A stretch of DNA of 8,871 bases, taken from assembly GCA_902775835.1 (NCBI GenBank), contig CACYNZ010000148.1:1-8871 (forward strand), read 5' to 3'. The DNA comes from an uncultured Eubacteriales bacterium. Its GTDB lineage: Bacteria; Bacillota_A; Clostridia; Christensenellales; Aristaeellaceae. The notes beneath the pieces were generated by a model that did no database searches, was not told where the DNA came from, and worked only from the letters and a program-made list of their open reading frames with translations. Shown here piece after piece: positions 1-6,197 of the stretch (within the stretch, counting starts at the first letter, position 1; the number at the start of each line of letters is the position of its first letter). A program made the translations under genes and the position numbers.

Positions 1-1122
1 ATGCGTGATCTCTATGGGATGGCGCGTGAGATTGGTTTCAGGGCTCCATATTTTTCTGCAACCGGTTGGGGCGGCGCATATACCGGGGGGCTTATTCCCG
101 TGATGGGAGGATATTGCGACGCACCGTGGGATCCGAGAATTACGGAGATTGAACCAAGCAGCAATTTTCTTTTCTCTGATATCAGGGATGATGCCCAAAT
201 CGCAAGTGATTTCGGGGTCAGTGGTGATATGACTTATGACCAGAGCAAGTATCCGTATCTTACGGCTGAACTGGGTGGCGGTTTGCAGGTCACCAGACAC
301 AGGCGGCCTGTTGCATCTTCAAAAGATGCAGCAGCTATGACACTGGTAAAGATGGGAAGCGGTGCCAGTCTTCTGGGATATTACATGTTTTGCGGGGGGA
401 CAAATCCCCACGGTAAGTTCACTACCCTGCAGGAAACGAAGGCAGTAGGCGATTACAATGATCTGCCCGAATATTCCTATGACTTCAATGCACCGATCAG
501 GCAATATGGGAATATCACGGAGAAAGCCTTAAATCTGAAGACGTATTTCATGTTCCTGCATGATTTTGGCAGGTCTTTCGCTGATATGACCGCCAGATTT
601 CCCTCTGACGAGCCTCGCAATGCATCTGACGCAACAGAACTTCGCTATAGCTGGCGACAAAACGATAAAGGCCAGGGGTATCTGTTTGTCAATAATTATC
701 AGAGAGGATGCGTTATGGCAAACCATGCAGGTGTAACCCTTTGCGCAGAGGATACGCCGGGGCATAGAGTATATTTTGACCCGATGGATATCCGGGACGG
801 GGATTTCTTCTTCTATCCGGCTCCCATGTTTGTGTCCCTTGTGACCCATGGGCTTCAGGCAGTGGTGATCTCTCTGGTGGCCCGCCGGTTTGCGCGCGGC
901 GGGAAGGGCGGACAGTGGCTGGCCGTCAGCCTTGGCGCCGTGATCATGGTGGTGGGCTACAGTCTGGGCCGCGCCTATGTCTATTCCACACCGGAGTATG
1001 CGATGCTGAAGCTGCCGTATCAGATCCTGCAGGCGGCAGTGGGTGCCGTGGCCGGGGTGCTGCTGGTGAATCAGGCCGGGCTGCGGAAGGTGTTTGAGCA
1101 GCAGCTGGGCATGCGCGCATGA
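1..1122 (+). CDS. Fused open frame: GH35-like beta-galactosidase fragment joined to C-terminal part of an ECF transporter S component
   Basis: The frame is open from base 1, and the family match begins well inside a protein, so the ATG at base 1 is probably an internal Met. Residues 1 to about 271 look like glycoside hydrolase family 35 (exo-beta-galactosidase, retaining). TAELGGG at 87-93 carries the expected nucleophile Glu90. FCGGTNP at 130-136, SYDFNAP at 159-165, FVNNYQR at 229-235 and DIRDGDFFFYP at 263-273 are further family marks. The acid/base Glu would lie upstream of the window. From about residue 273 the protein becomes a hydrophobic membrane protein with three likely helices (about 277-297, 306-328 and 340-356). 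THGLQAVVISLVARR and LPYQILQAAVGAVAGVLL resemble S components of energy-coupling-factor vitamin transporters. The stop is 1120-1122. A soluble hydrolase running into the back half of an S component makes no biological sense, and base composition changes at the join, so treat this as two truncated genes. Family calls are from motif memory, not a search. Confidence 0.8.
   Translation: MRDLYGMAREIGFRAPYFSATGWGGAYTGGLIPVMGGYCDAPWDPRITEIEPSSNFLFSDIRDDAQIASDFGVSGDMTYDQSKYPYLTAELGGGLQVTRHRRPVASSKDAAAMTLVKMGSGASLLGYYMFCGGTNPHGKFTTLQETKAVGDYNDLPEYSYDFNAPIRQYGNITEKALNLKTYFMFLHDFGRSFADMTARFPSDEPRNASDATELRYSWRQNDKGQGYLFVNNYQRGCVMANHAGVTLCAEDTPGHRVYFDPMDIRDGDFFFYPAPMFVSLVTHGLQAVVISLVARRFARGGKGGQWLAVSLGAVIMVVGYSLGRAYVYSTPEYAMLKLPYQILQAAVGAVAGVLLVNQAGLRKVFEQQLGMRA
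805..825. other. Probable chimeric junction between GH35 gene and ECF-S gene
   Basis: Family similarity switches from GH35 to ECF-S within residues 269-275 of the fused frame. The residues FFYP at the switch suit both families, so a short shared stretch may have allowed the join. Base composition changes across it: bases 481-540 have 26 of 60 G+C, while bases 901-960 have 41 of 60. Assembly artefact is my preferred reading. The exact breakpoint cannot be fixed without the parent sequences. Confidence 0.6.
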
Positions 1123-1150
1123 AAAAAACCGGCCGGGGGGCCGGTTCATT
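1122..1150. terminator. Bidirectional intrinsic terminator between convergent genes
   Basis: AACCGGCC (1127-1134) and GGCCGGTT (1139-1146) form a perfect 8-bp stem with a GGGG loop. On the minus strand the stem is followed by a run of seven T (complement of A at 1122-1128), making it strong for the acetyltransferase transcript. On the plus strand the tail is the weaker TTCATTT. It lies immediately after the plus-strand stop (1120-1122) and touches the minus-strand stop (1146-1148). Confidence 0.85.
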
Positions 1151-1673
1151 TCCCAGGGTCAGGCTTCCGCCGGGCACTGCTTCGTGCTTCGGCGGGAGCT
1201 TTTTTGCGTCTGCCGGCTGGCTTTTCCGGCGGTTTTTCCGGGGGACAGGGGGCAGCCATGAGCGCGGAGAGAGGATGGTAGCCCAGGAGTCTGTAGCGGC
1301 CGGATTCCCTGCGGCCCCCGCCGGATTCCAGGGATACATACCCGCAGCCGGGATAGAGACCGGGCAGGGCTTTGAGAAAGTCCTGTCCGATATCCAGGTG
1401 CCGGTAGGCTGGCGCCACATACAGATCCTCCACCCGGATGCTTTCCCGGGCGGTCTGGGTCAGATAGCCGCGGGAGAGAATGGCATAGCCCACCAACGTG
1501 TTTTCGTCTGAAAAGACCCATCCTTCCGCGTAGGGATAGGAAGAGGTACAGTTCTGGATGTTCTTCCAGATCACGTCATCGGAAATGGGCGGGGAGACAT
1601 GATCGTAGAAGGCGCGCATCAGGGAGAATACCAGGAGGGAGTCAATCTCCTGCATGGGTGTGTATTTGATCAC
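1146..1673 (-). CDS. GNAT family N-acetyltransferase with basic Pro/Lys/Arg-rich tail
   Basis: This 175-aa protein has the GNAT (acetyl-CoA dependent N-acetyltransferase) layout. An N-terminal helical part contains AFYDHV and PYAEGWVF. Strand VGYAILS follows at 61-67, then motif A VEDLYVAPAYRHLDIGQDFL (81-100), and a C-terminal YRLLGYHPL. The substrate is unknown. The motif A pyrophosphate loop reads RHLDIG instead of the usual R/Q-x-x-G-x-G/A, so the first glycine is Asp94. From about residue 144 an unusual tail rich in Pro, Lys, Arg and Ala is attached, beginning PPEKPPEKPAGRRKK. Its codons overlap a terminator on the other strand. The start is GTG at 1673, 16 bases after the stop of the upstream TPR-like gene, with a weak GCAGG-type ribosome site. 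The ATG at 1655 has no ribosome site. It is probably co-transcribed with the TPR-like gene and ends at the terminator at 1122-1150. Confidence 0.8.
   Translation of the reverse strand: MIKYTPMQEIDSLLVFSLMRAFYDHVSPPISDDVIWKNIQNCTSSYPYAEGWVFSDENTLVGYAILSRGYLTQTARESIRVEDLYVAPAYRHLDIGQDFLKALPGLYPGCGYVSLESGGGRRESGRYRLLGYHPLSALMAAPCPPEKPPEKPAGRRKKAPAEARSSARRKPDPGK
1163..1205 (+). terminator. Second plus-strand intrinsic terminator, inside the GNAT coding end
   Basis: GCTTCCGCCG (1163-1172) pairs with CGGCGGGAGC (1190-1199) over 10 bp with one G:U pair. An inner GCAC/GTGC stem (1174-1177 with 1184-1187) closes a six-base loop. Six T follow at 1200-1205. This is a good intrinsic terminator for transcripts coming from the ECF-S gene, in tandem with the one at 1122-1150. 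It lies wholly within the antisense of the acetyltransferase tail codons. Confidence 0.7.
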
Positions 1674-1689
1674 GTGTCAGCCTGCTTTC

Positions 1690-4600
1690 TTAGGGATTCG
1701 CGGGAGCGGCGGTTTCTTCAGCGGCAGGGGCGGTCTCCGCGGGCGCGGCTTCGGCTTCCGGTGCGGGCGTGGTTTCCGGCGCGGATGCGGAAGCATCGTC
1801 TGCTGGCGCAGATTCTGTTTCGCTCGCTTCGGTTTCCGCCTGGGCATCCGGTACAGTTTCCGCTTCCGCGGGTGCCTCGGTCGCGGCGGGTGCGGGTTCC
1901 ACATACTCAACGGCGGGCAGCGGGAGCAGCGGCGCCGGAGCGGTCCTGGACAGGGTCAGGGTTTTTCCTTCCGCAGTGTCCCGCAGTGCCACGGTGGTGC
2001 GGATGGAGGAGGAAATCTTGTAGCGTTCTTCGCCGTTGATCAGGATGGAGTATTCCTGAAGTTCCCATGCGGCGCTTTCGCCGTCAATTTCACAGGTGCC
2101 GTCGCCGCTGAAGGTGAGGGTGTGCTCCTCATCGGTCCAGGTGCCCAGCAGTTTCCAGAGGCTGGAGCTTTCCAGGATCCGGCTGACCCCGGGCTGATCC
2201 GCGGCGCGCTGGAGATAGGGATAGGCGGCGTCGGGCTGATCGGCTTCCCACAGGAGCATGCCCTGATGATAGCAGGCGCTGACATAGAGTTCAGGCAGAT
2301 CAGCGAAGGTTTCCGGCAGATGGCTCAGGTCCAGGCCGGAGAGCACATAGGCGGCATACGCCCACTGCTCATCCGCGCAGGCTGTGCGGGCGGCTTCCGC
2401 CGGATCCGTATAGACCATGTCGGTAAAGGAGGCCAGCTTTTCCCGGGCGTCCGCATAGTCGCCGGCCAGCTCATAGAAGGCGATGGCGTCTTCCTGCTTT
2501 CCCTCCGCGATGGAGGCCTCGGCCTGGAGATAGTATTCTTCCAGCGTCTTCTGCTGGCTGTTCTGGAAATCGCCCAGCGCGGCAAAGAGTTCCGCGGCCT
2601 CACGGTGGCGGCCTTCATCGGCCAGGGTCAGGGCGTACTCGTAGCGCGCCTGACGTGCCAGCTCCGCGGCGTCCTCATAGTCGCCCAGCTCATCCAGCGC
2701 AGCGGCGGCCTCCAGCGGCATTCCCTCGCTGAGCATGCGCTTGGCCAGGGCGTAGCGGCATGCGGAGAGATGCTGCGCGCTGTCCTCATAGTCCTCCAGG
2801 GCTTCGAAGGCGGTGATGGCACTTTCCCAGTCCTCACGGGCTTCCGTCTCAAGCGCCATGGCATATCTGCAGGCCAGGACCTGCTTGCGGCTGTCCTCGT
2901 AGTTTTCCAGACTCTCAAAGATCTCCAGGGCTTCCTGGAAACTGTTCTGCTCATACAGGCGGGCGGCCTTCTGATAGCGCGCATTCTTCAGCCGGGCCCG
3001 GGACTGCATGTAATTGCCCAGGTCCGAATACAGCAGGATAGCCAGGTCATAGTCGCCGGCTGTGACGGCGTTCTCCGCCATGCGGTACCGGAGCTGCCGG
3101 AGCAGGGCCGGTGCGCGCTGATAGTTGCCCAGCTGCTCGTAAAGGGCTGCGGCCTCTTCCAGCCGGCCTTCGCCGGTCAGGGCATTGGCCCAGGCATAGC
3201 GGCATTTCTTCAGCTGCTTTTCGGCGTCCTCGTCCTCATCCAGGGAAAGAAGCAGTTCCTGGCAGCGGGCGAAGTCCCCGCGGTCCATGGCCTCAATAGC
3301 CGGGCGCCAGATGCATTCCCGGATCATGGCGGTGGTGTCCTTGTAGGTTTCCGGAAGCGAGCGGTACAGCTCCTGGGCCCTGGTGTACTCCTGATCCTTC
3401 AGGAAGATGCCGGCCTGCAGATAAATGCATTCCAGGCTGCGTTCATCCGCGTCCAGATATCCGGGAATGGAGGCGAACATGTCGGAGGCCGACAGGTATT
3501 CGCCGCGCTCCATGGCCTGCACGGCCGGGGTATAGATGCACAGGCGCGCCTGGTCCTGGGCGTCCTCATAGTTTCCCGCCAGCAGGAATTCGTTGCCGGC
3601 TTCCGTCATCTGACCCTGGGCATAGAGCTGCTTGCCGCGCTGATAGTGCGCCTGGCGGATCAGCGTGTCCGTGCCGGGACGGTCGAGCACCGGGGAGAGC
3701 ACTTCCAGGGCTACGTCCGGGTCTCCGGAGGAAAGCGCCGCCCTGGCGGCATCCAGCCGGCAGGCGAGCGCCTGATCCGAGCTGTCCAGGTAATTGCCCA
3801 GGGATTCAAAGATTTCCGCGGCACTGACCAGGTCGTTGGAAGCCTGCATTTCCACTGCCTTGAGATAGGCGCAGTACACTACCTGGTCCGGGCTGTCCAG
3901 GTAACTGCCCAGGGATTCAAAGATCTCGGAGGCTTCGCTGGGACGCCCGTCGCTGATGAGCAGCATACCACGCAGATAATCGGAATGCTTGACTTCCGTG
4001 GCGCTGTCCAGGTAGGTGCCGAGGTTCAGGAACATTTCCCGGGCTTCCAGGAGGCTTTCCTCCGTACCGGTGGTCTGAAGTTCCTTGGCCATTTCATAGC
4101 GGCAGCGCTGCAGGCGCTCGGGGGATTCCATGTAATCGCCCATTTCCTCAAAGACCTGGGCTGCCCGGGCGTACTCGCCGTTCTGCAGCATGCCCAGAGC
4201 CCCGCGGTAGCGCAGATAGGGAAGCAGGAAGAAATAGGCACAGGCCAGAAGCGCGCCGGCGGCCAGAAGGGACAGCACCGTGTTGCGGATGCGGCGGCGG
4301 TGCGCCTTCTTCTGCTCATACACGGCCTCACGCACCACCTGGCGGCGGGAACTGTCCTCGCGGGCTTCCAGGGAGCGCTGGTTCAGCCGGGCCTCGTGAT
4401 CCGCCACCTTCTGTTCCACCGCGTCGCGGTTATACAGCCGGAACACTTCCTCGCGGTCCAGCCCGCAGTGCACGCAGGTTTCCTGGGCAGGCGCGTTGGG
4501 ACGTCCGCAGACGCAGAGCCATACATGGTCCTGGACTTCCGGATAGCCCACGGCTTCCGGACCGGCCACAAAGCGCAGCTTTTCCAGCTCGCGTCCCCGG

Positions 4601-4953
4601 GGCAGCGTGTTGGGCCGGTACTCGGTCATGGGCGTGCGGCCGCGGCGCCATACGCTGGCGTCGTCGTACCAGATCTTTTCAATGATGACCTCAATGCGCG
4701 CGGGCACGAGGCTCTGGTCGGGGAAGGGGACGTCAAAGCTGAAGGGCGTCCCGGGCGCCGCCTTCAGGTCATGGCAGCGGTAGACCACCCGGGTCGTGTC
4801 CTCCTCCTCGCGGCCGTGAAGCACAAGGGTGACCTCACAGCTCACCACTTTTTTCCCTGCAAGGTTGTTCAGGGTGACTTCGGCGCCGCTTCCGCTGTTG
4901 TCCGACAGACGGCAGCGGAGGATTTCGGCAGGACAGGTAAGATCAATCTTCAT
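1690..4953 (-). CDS. Zinc-ribbon, single-pass membrane protein with sixteen TPR-like repeats
   Basis: This 1087-aa protein is built in blocks. Residues 1-128 form a beta-rich N-terminal domain. A zinc ribbon has Cys147, Cys149, Cys160 and Cys163 (CVCG...CVHCG). A charged, probably coiled region runs to about 222, with a basic cluster KKAHRRRIR before the membrane helix at about 224-246. Sixteen TPR-like helical units (248-843) follow on a near-constant 37-residue period. After a less regular helical region comes a small beta domain (about 931-1004, LLGTWTDEEHTLTFSGDGT). An acidic Ala/Glu/Pro/Thr-rich tail (1005-1087), probably disordered, ends the protein. The positive-inside rule puts the zinc ribbon in the cytoplasm and the repeats outside; this is inference. 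TPR arrays usually act as protein-binding scaffolds, but no substrate or partner can be named. The start is ATG 4953 with AGGA four bases upstream. An in-frame TAG nine bases upstream rules out an earlier start. A + strand frame as long as this gene is an antisense shadow. Confidence 0.85.
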   Translation of the reverse strand: MKIDLTCPAEILRCRLSDNSGSGAEVTLNNLAGKKVVSCEVTLVLHGREEEDTTRVVYRCHDLKAAPGTPFSFDVPFPDQSLVPARIEVIIEKIWYDDASVWRRGRTPMTEYRPNTLPRGRELEKLRFVAGPEAVGYPEVQDHVWLCVCGRPNAPAQETCVHCGLDREEVFRLYNRDAVEQKVADHEARLNQRSLEAREDSSRRQVVREAVYEQKKAHRRRIRNTVLSLLAAGALLACAYFFLLPYLRYRGALGMLQNGEYARAAQVFEEMGDYMESPERLQRCRYEMAKELQTTGTEESLLEAREMFLNLGTYLDSATEVKHSDYLRGMLLISDGRPSEASEIFESLGSYLDSPDQVVYCAYLKAVEMQASNDLVSAAEIFESLGNYLDSSDQALACRLDAARAALSSGDPDVALEVLSPVLDRPGTDTLIRQAHYQRGKQLYAQGQMTEAGNEFLLAGNYEDAQDQARLCIYTPAVQAMERGEYLSASDMFASIPGYLDADERSLECIYLQAGIFLKDQEYTRAQELYRSLPETYKDTTAMIRECIWRPAIEAMDRGDFARCQELLLSLDEDEDAEKQLKKCRYAWANALTGEGRLEEAAALYEQLGNYQRAPALLRQLRYRMAENAVTAGDYDLAILLYSDLGNYMQSRARLKNARYQKAARLYEQNSFQEALEIFESLENYEDSRKQVLACRYAMALETEAREDWESAITAFEALEDYEDSAQHLSACRYALAKRMLSEGMPLEAAAALDELGDYEDAAELARQARYEYALTLADEGRHREAAELFAALGDFQNSQQKTLEEYYLQAEASIAEGKQEDAIAFYELAGDYADAREKLASFTDMVYTDPAEAARTACADEQWAYAAYVLSGLDLSHLPETFADLPELYVSACYHQGMLLWEADQPDAAYPYLQRAADQPGVSRILESSSLWKLLGTWTDEEHTLTFSGDGTCEIDGESAAWELQEYSILINGEERYKISSSIRTTVALRDTAEGKTLTLSRTAPAPLLPLPAVEYVEPAPAATEAPAEAETVPDAQAETEASETESAPADDASASAPETTPAPEAEAAPAETAPAAEETAAPANP
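2425..4212 (-). repeat. Sixteen tandem 37-codon (111-bp) TPR-like repeats
   Basis: Unit starts, taken at the residue before a recurring aromatic position, fall at residues 248, 285, 325, 362, 399, 436, 473, 510, 548, 585, 622, 659, 696, 733, 770 and 807. All spacings are 37 except one of 40 and one of 38. The consensus is roughly [RI]YxxAxxLxxxGxYxxAxxxFxxLGxYxDSxxxxxxC. Most copies have diverged at DNA level, but the block 3781-3813 matches 3892-3924 at 32 of 33 positions, exactly 111 bp apart. Confidence 0.8.
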
Positions 4954-5015
4954 ACGTTCCTAAGACAGCGGTTCGCGGGAACCGGGCTGCATCCTCCTTT
5001 TGCGGATTCAAGGGG

Positions 5016-5036
5016 AAAGGCCGGAAATGCCGGCCT
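5016..5036 (-). terminator. Weak terminator-like hairpin after the secreted protein gene
   Basis: AGGCCGG (5018-5024) and CCGGCCT (5030-5036) form a perfect 7-bp stem with a five-base loop. It lies just after the minus-strand stop at 5041-5043. The downstream tract on the minus strand is TTTCCCCTT, a poor U-run, so some transcription probably continues into the 1087-aa gene. It could act as an attenuating hairpin rather than a true end. Confidence 0.45.
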
Positions 5037-5040
5037 GAAA

Positions 5041-5751
5041 TCATGAGTCATGCTGCGGGCCTGTGAGCATGGTGCCGGGCTGGAAAGGGTCCGGATACGG
5101 CGCAGGCTCAGCGTACACGGACTGGCTGAGCACCAGTCGGAGCGTGGCGGTCACGCCCTCCAGCTCCACGAAGGCATCCATGCCGTAGACACGGATGGAC
5201 GACACGCGACCCTCTTCCAGGGTAAAGACCAGTCCGCAGTCGGTATACACGCCCTCTGCCATGGTTTCATGGACGGCGAACTGGACAGCGCATATGTCCG
5301 CGCCATCGGATTCAGCCCGCGCCCACCAGGCGCCGTAGGGCAGGTCGTCCTCACAGTACAGCAGGCAGTACATGCCCGCGTCCGGGGACGGCCGGGCAGT
5401 GCCGAAGGCGCGCAGTACCTCGTCCAGGGTGCTGCCGCAGGCAATGCCGCGCACCTGCAGGCTCTCCGACCTTGTGCAGAGGGCTCCGCGGAGCCGGTTC
5501 TGTTCCAGGCGCGCAGGGGAGTGCATGAACAGCGCATTTCCGTTCCAGTCAAAGCGGTAGCCGTCCGTTTCCGGGTTTTCCTGCGCGTCGGGCTGGCGCA
5601 CGCTGCCGGAAGCGATGGCCGCATCCAGCATGGCCCTGCACGCTTCTTCCAGCTCCGCGGAGGTCAGGACCTCGGCGGCGGAGGCGCAGGCATGCGCGGA
5701 AAACAGCATGCACCACAGGGACAGGAAAAGACAGACGGCACGTATTTGCAT
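5041..5751 (-). CDS. Secreted cysteine-rich protein of unknown function
   Basis: I do not recognise a family for this 236-aa protein. It starts with a clear signal peptide: MQIR, a hydrophobic core to about residue 19, and a probable signal peptidase I site ACASA|AEV after residue 25. The cysteine at 22 lacks a proper lipobox, so a lipoprotein is less likely. The mature part is mixed alpha/beta in character and holds six cysteines (92, 105, 129, 133, 154, 172). It includes a segment CGSTLDEVLRAFG (105-117) of the type seen in small exported domains where a helix follows a turn. The C-terminus is Pro-rich (PAPYPDPFQPG). Start ATG 5751 is well supported by AAGGAG about seven bases upstream and by the signal peptide; the frame stays open further upstream but that part is not credible coding. 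It heads the minus-strand set, 87 bases ahead of the TPR-like membrane protein, so the two may work together at the cell envelope (inference). Confidence 0.7.
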   Translation of the reverse strand: MQIRAVCLFLSLWCMLFSAHACASAAEVLTSAELEEACRAMLDAAIASGSVRQPDAQENPETDGYRFDWNGNALFMHSPARLEQNRLRGALCTRSESLQVRGIACGSTLDEVLRAFGTARPSPDAGMYCLLYCEDDLPYGAWWARAESDGADICAVQFAVHETMAEGVYTDCGLVFTLEEGRVSSIRVYGMDAFVELEGVTATLRLVLSQSVYAEPAPYPDPFQPGTMLTGPQHDS

Positions 5752-5808
5752 GGCGGACTCCTTATCGATGCGCGCGGCGGGACCGGAAAATCTGTTTATC
5801 CGTCTCCA

Positions 5809-5837
5809 ATTGTACCCCGAAATGTCAAACCTGTACA
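5809..5837 (-). promoter_or_regulatory. Putative promoter for the minus-strand set
   Basis: On the minus strand, TGTACA (5837-5832) and TACAAT (5814-5809) are separated by 17 bases and lie about 60 bases upstream of ATG 5751. They match the sigma-70/sigma-A consensus at 4 of 6 and 5 of 6 positions. A TTGACA also occurs (5828-5823) but has no well-placed -10 box. The rest of the gap 5752-5907 holds only this promoter and the divergent pheS promoter. Confidence 0.45.
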
Positions 5838-5871
5838 GAGCGCGTCCGGCCGCGGCTCCGGAAGAATCCTC

Positions 5872-5901
5872 TTTACAAAGACCGGGGAAAACTGATATAA
5901 T
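5872..5901 (+). promoter_or_regulatory. Promoter of the T-box/pheST transcript
   Basis: TTTACA (5872-5877) and a perfect TATAAT (5896-5901) are separated by 18 bases, predicting a start near 5908. The leader from there matches the expected beginning of a T-box RNA. It is divergent from the promoter of the minus-strand set, 35 bases away. Confidence 0.8.
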
Positions 5902-5907
5902 GCCGCC

Positions 5908-6152
5908 GAAAGGCAATGATGGAGACAGGGACGGATCAACAGTCAGCCAGAGCGAGGGGCGGTATGGTGCAAGCGCCCCGGCGGGACTGCCGGACATTCA
6001 CTCCGGAGCTGCGGCGCTGAAATGTGAGTAGGTGCCGACGGTTCGGCCCCGTGACAGGCAGCGAGCGCATCCCGGCAGATGCCGGCGTGCGGAAGAAGGG
6101 TGGTAACACGCGGCGTATGCTTTCGTCCCTTTGGGGTGCGGAAGTTTTTTTA
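5908..6152 (+). promoter_or_regulatory. T-box riboswitch leader, phenylalanine specificity
   Basis: The leader carries the conserved T-box core AGGGTGGTAACACGCGG at 6097-6113. Its TGGT (6101-6104) can pair with an uncharged tRNA end ACCA, and tRNA-Phe normally has A at the discriminator position. Stem I features are present: an AGAGCGAGGGG...GGTG apical region (about 5950-5970), GACATTCACTCC around the specifier TTC (5997-5999, a Phe codon), then TGAGTAGGTGCCGACGG (about 6025-6042). Binding of uncharged tRNA-Phe would favour the antiterminator and allow pheST transcription. Charged tRNA would leave the terminator at 6120-6151 formed. The class is well known and the downstream genes agree with the codon. 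Confidence 0.9.
6120..6151 (+). terminator. Regulated terminator of the T-box
   Basis: CTTTCGTCCC (6120-6129) pairs with GGGTGCGGAAG (6134-6144) through G:U pairs and one bulged T. Seven T follow at 6145-6151. The 5' arm TCGTCCC is also the partner of the T-box AGGG(T) segment, so terminator and antiterminator exclude each other. Confidence 0.8.
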
Positions 6153-6197
6153 TGTCCGGAAACAGGGACTGACAAATGGAAAGGAAGGGAACAGATC

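Noticed and set aside
529..1149. A 206-aa minus-strand frame opposite the fused first frame.
   Set aside because: His/Gln-rich composition typical of a shadow frame; it crosses the junction and the terminator, and the + strand carries family motifs.
2425..4212. The regular 111-bp spacing considered as a CRISPR or non-coding tandem array.
   Set aside because: The period is exactly 37 codons, the frame is open throughout and the units are diverged TPR-like protein repeats.
1654..5046. An 1130-aa + strand open frame covering the whole repeat protein gene.
   Set aside because: It is an antisense shadow. GC-rich codons leave few stops in this frame, its translation shows no domain, and the minus-strand frame has a zinc ribbon, membrane helix and regular repeats.
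5823..5828. TTGACA on the minus strand as the -35 box of the secreted protein promoter.
   Set aside because: No acceptable -10 box lies 16-18 bases downstream; the TGTACA/TACAAT pair has better spacing.
5050..5895. A 281-aa + strand frame opposite the secreted protein.
   Set aside because: It runs through the divergent promoter region, while the minus strand has a good ribosome site and a signal peptide.
6024..6197. Upstream extension of the pheS frame by 58 codons.
   Set aside because: This region is the T-box leader and its terminator; PheS length and ribosome site fit a start at 6198.
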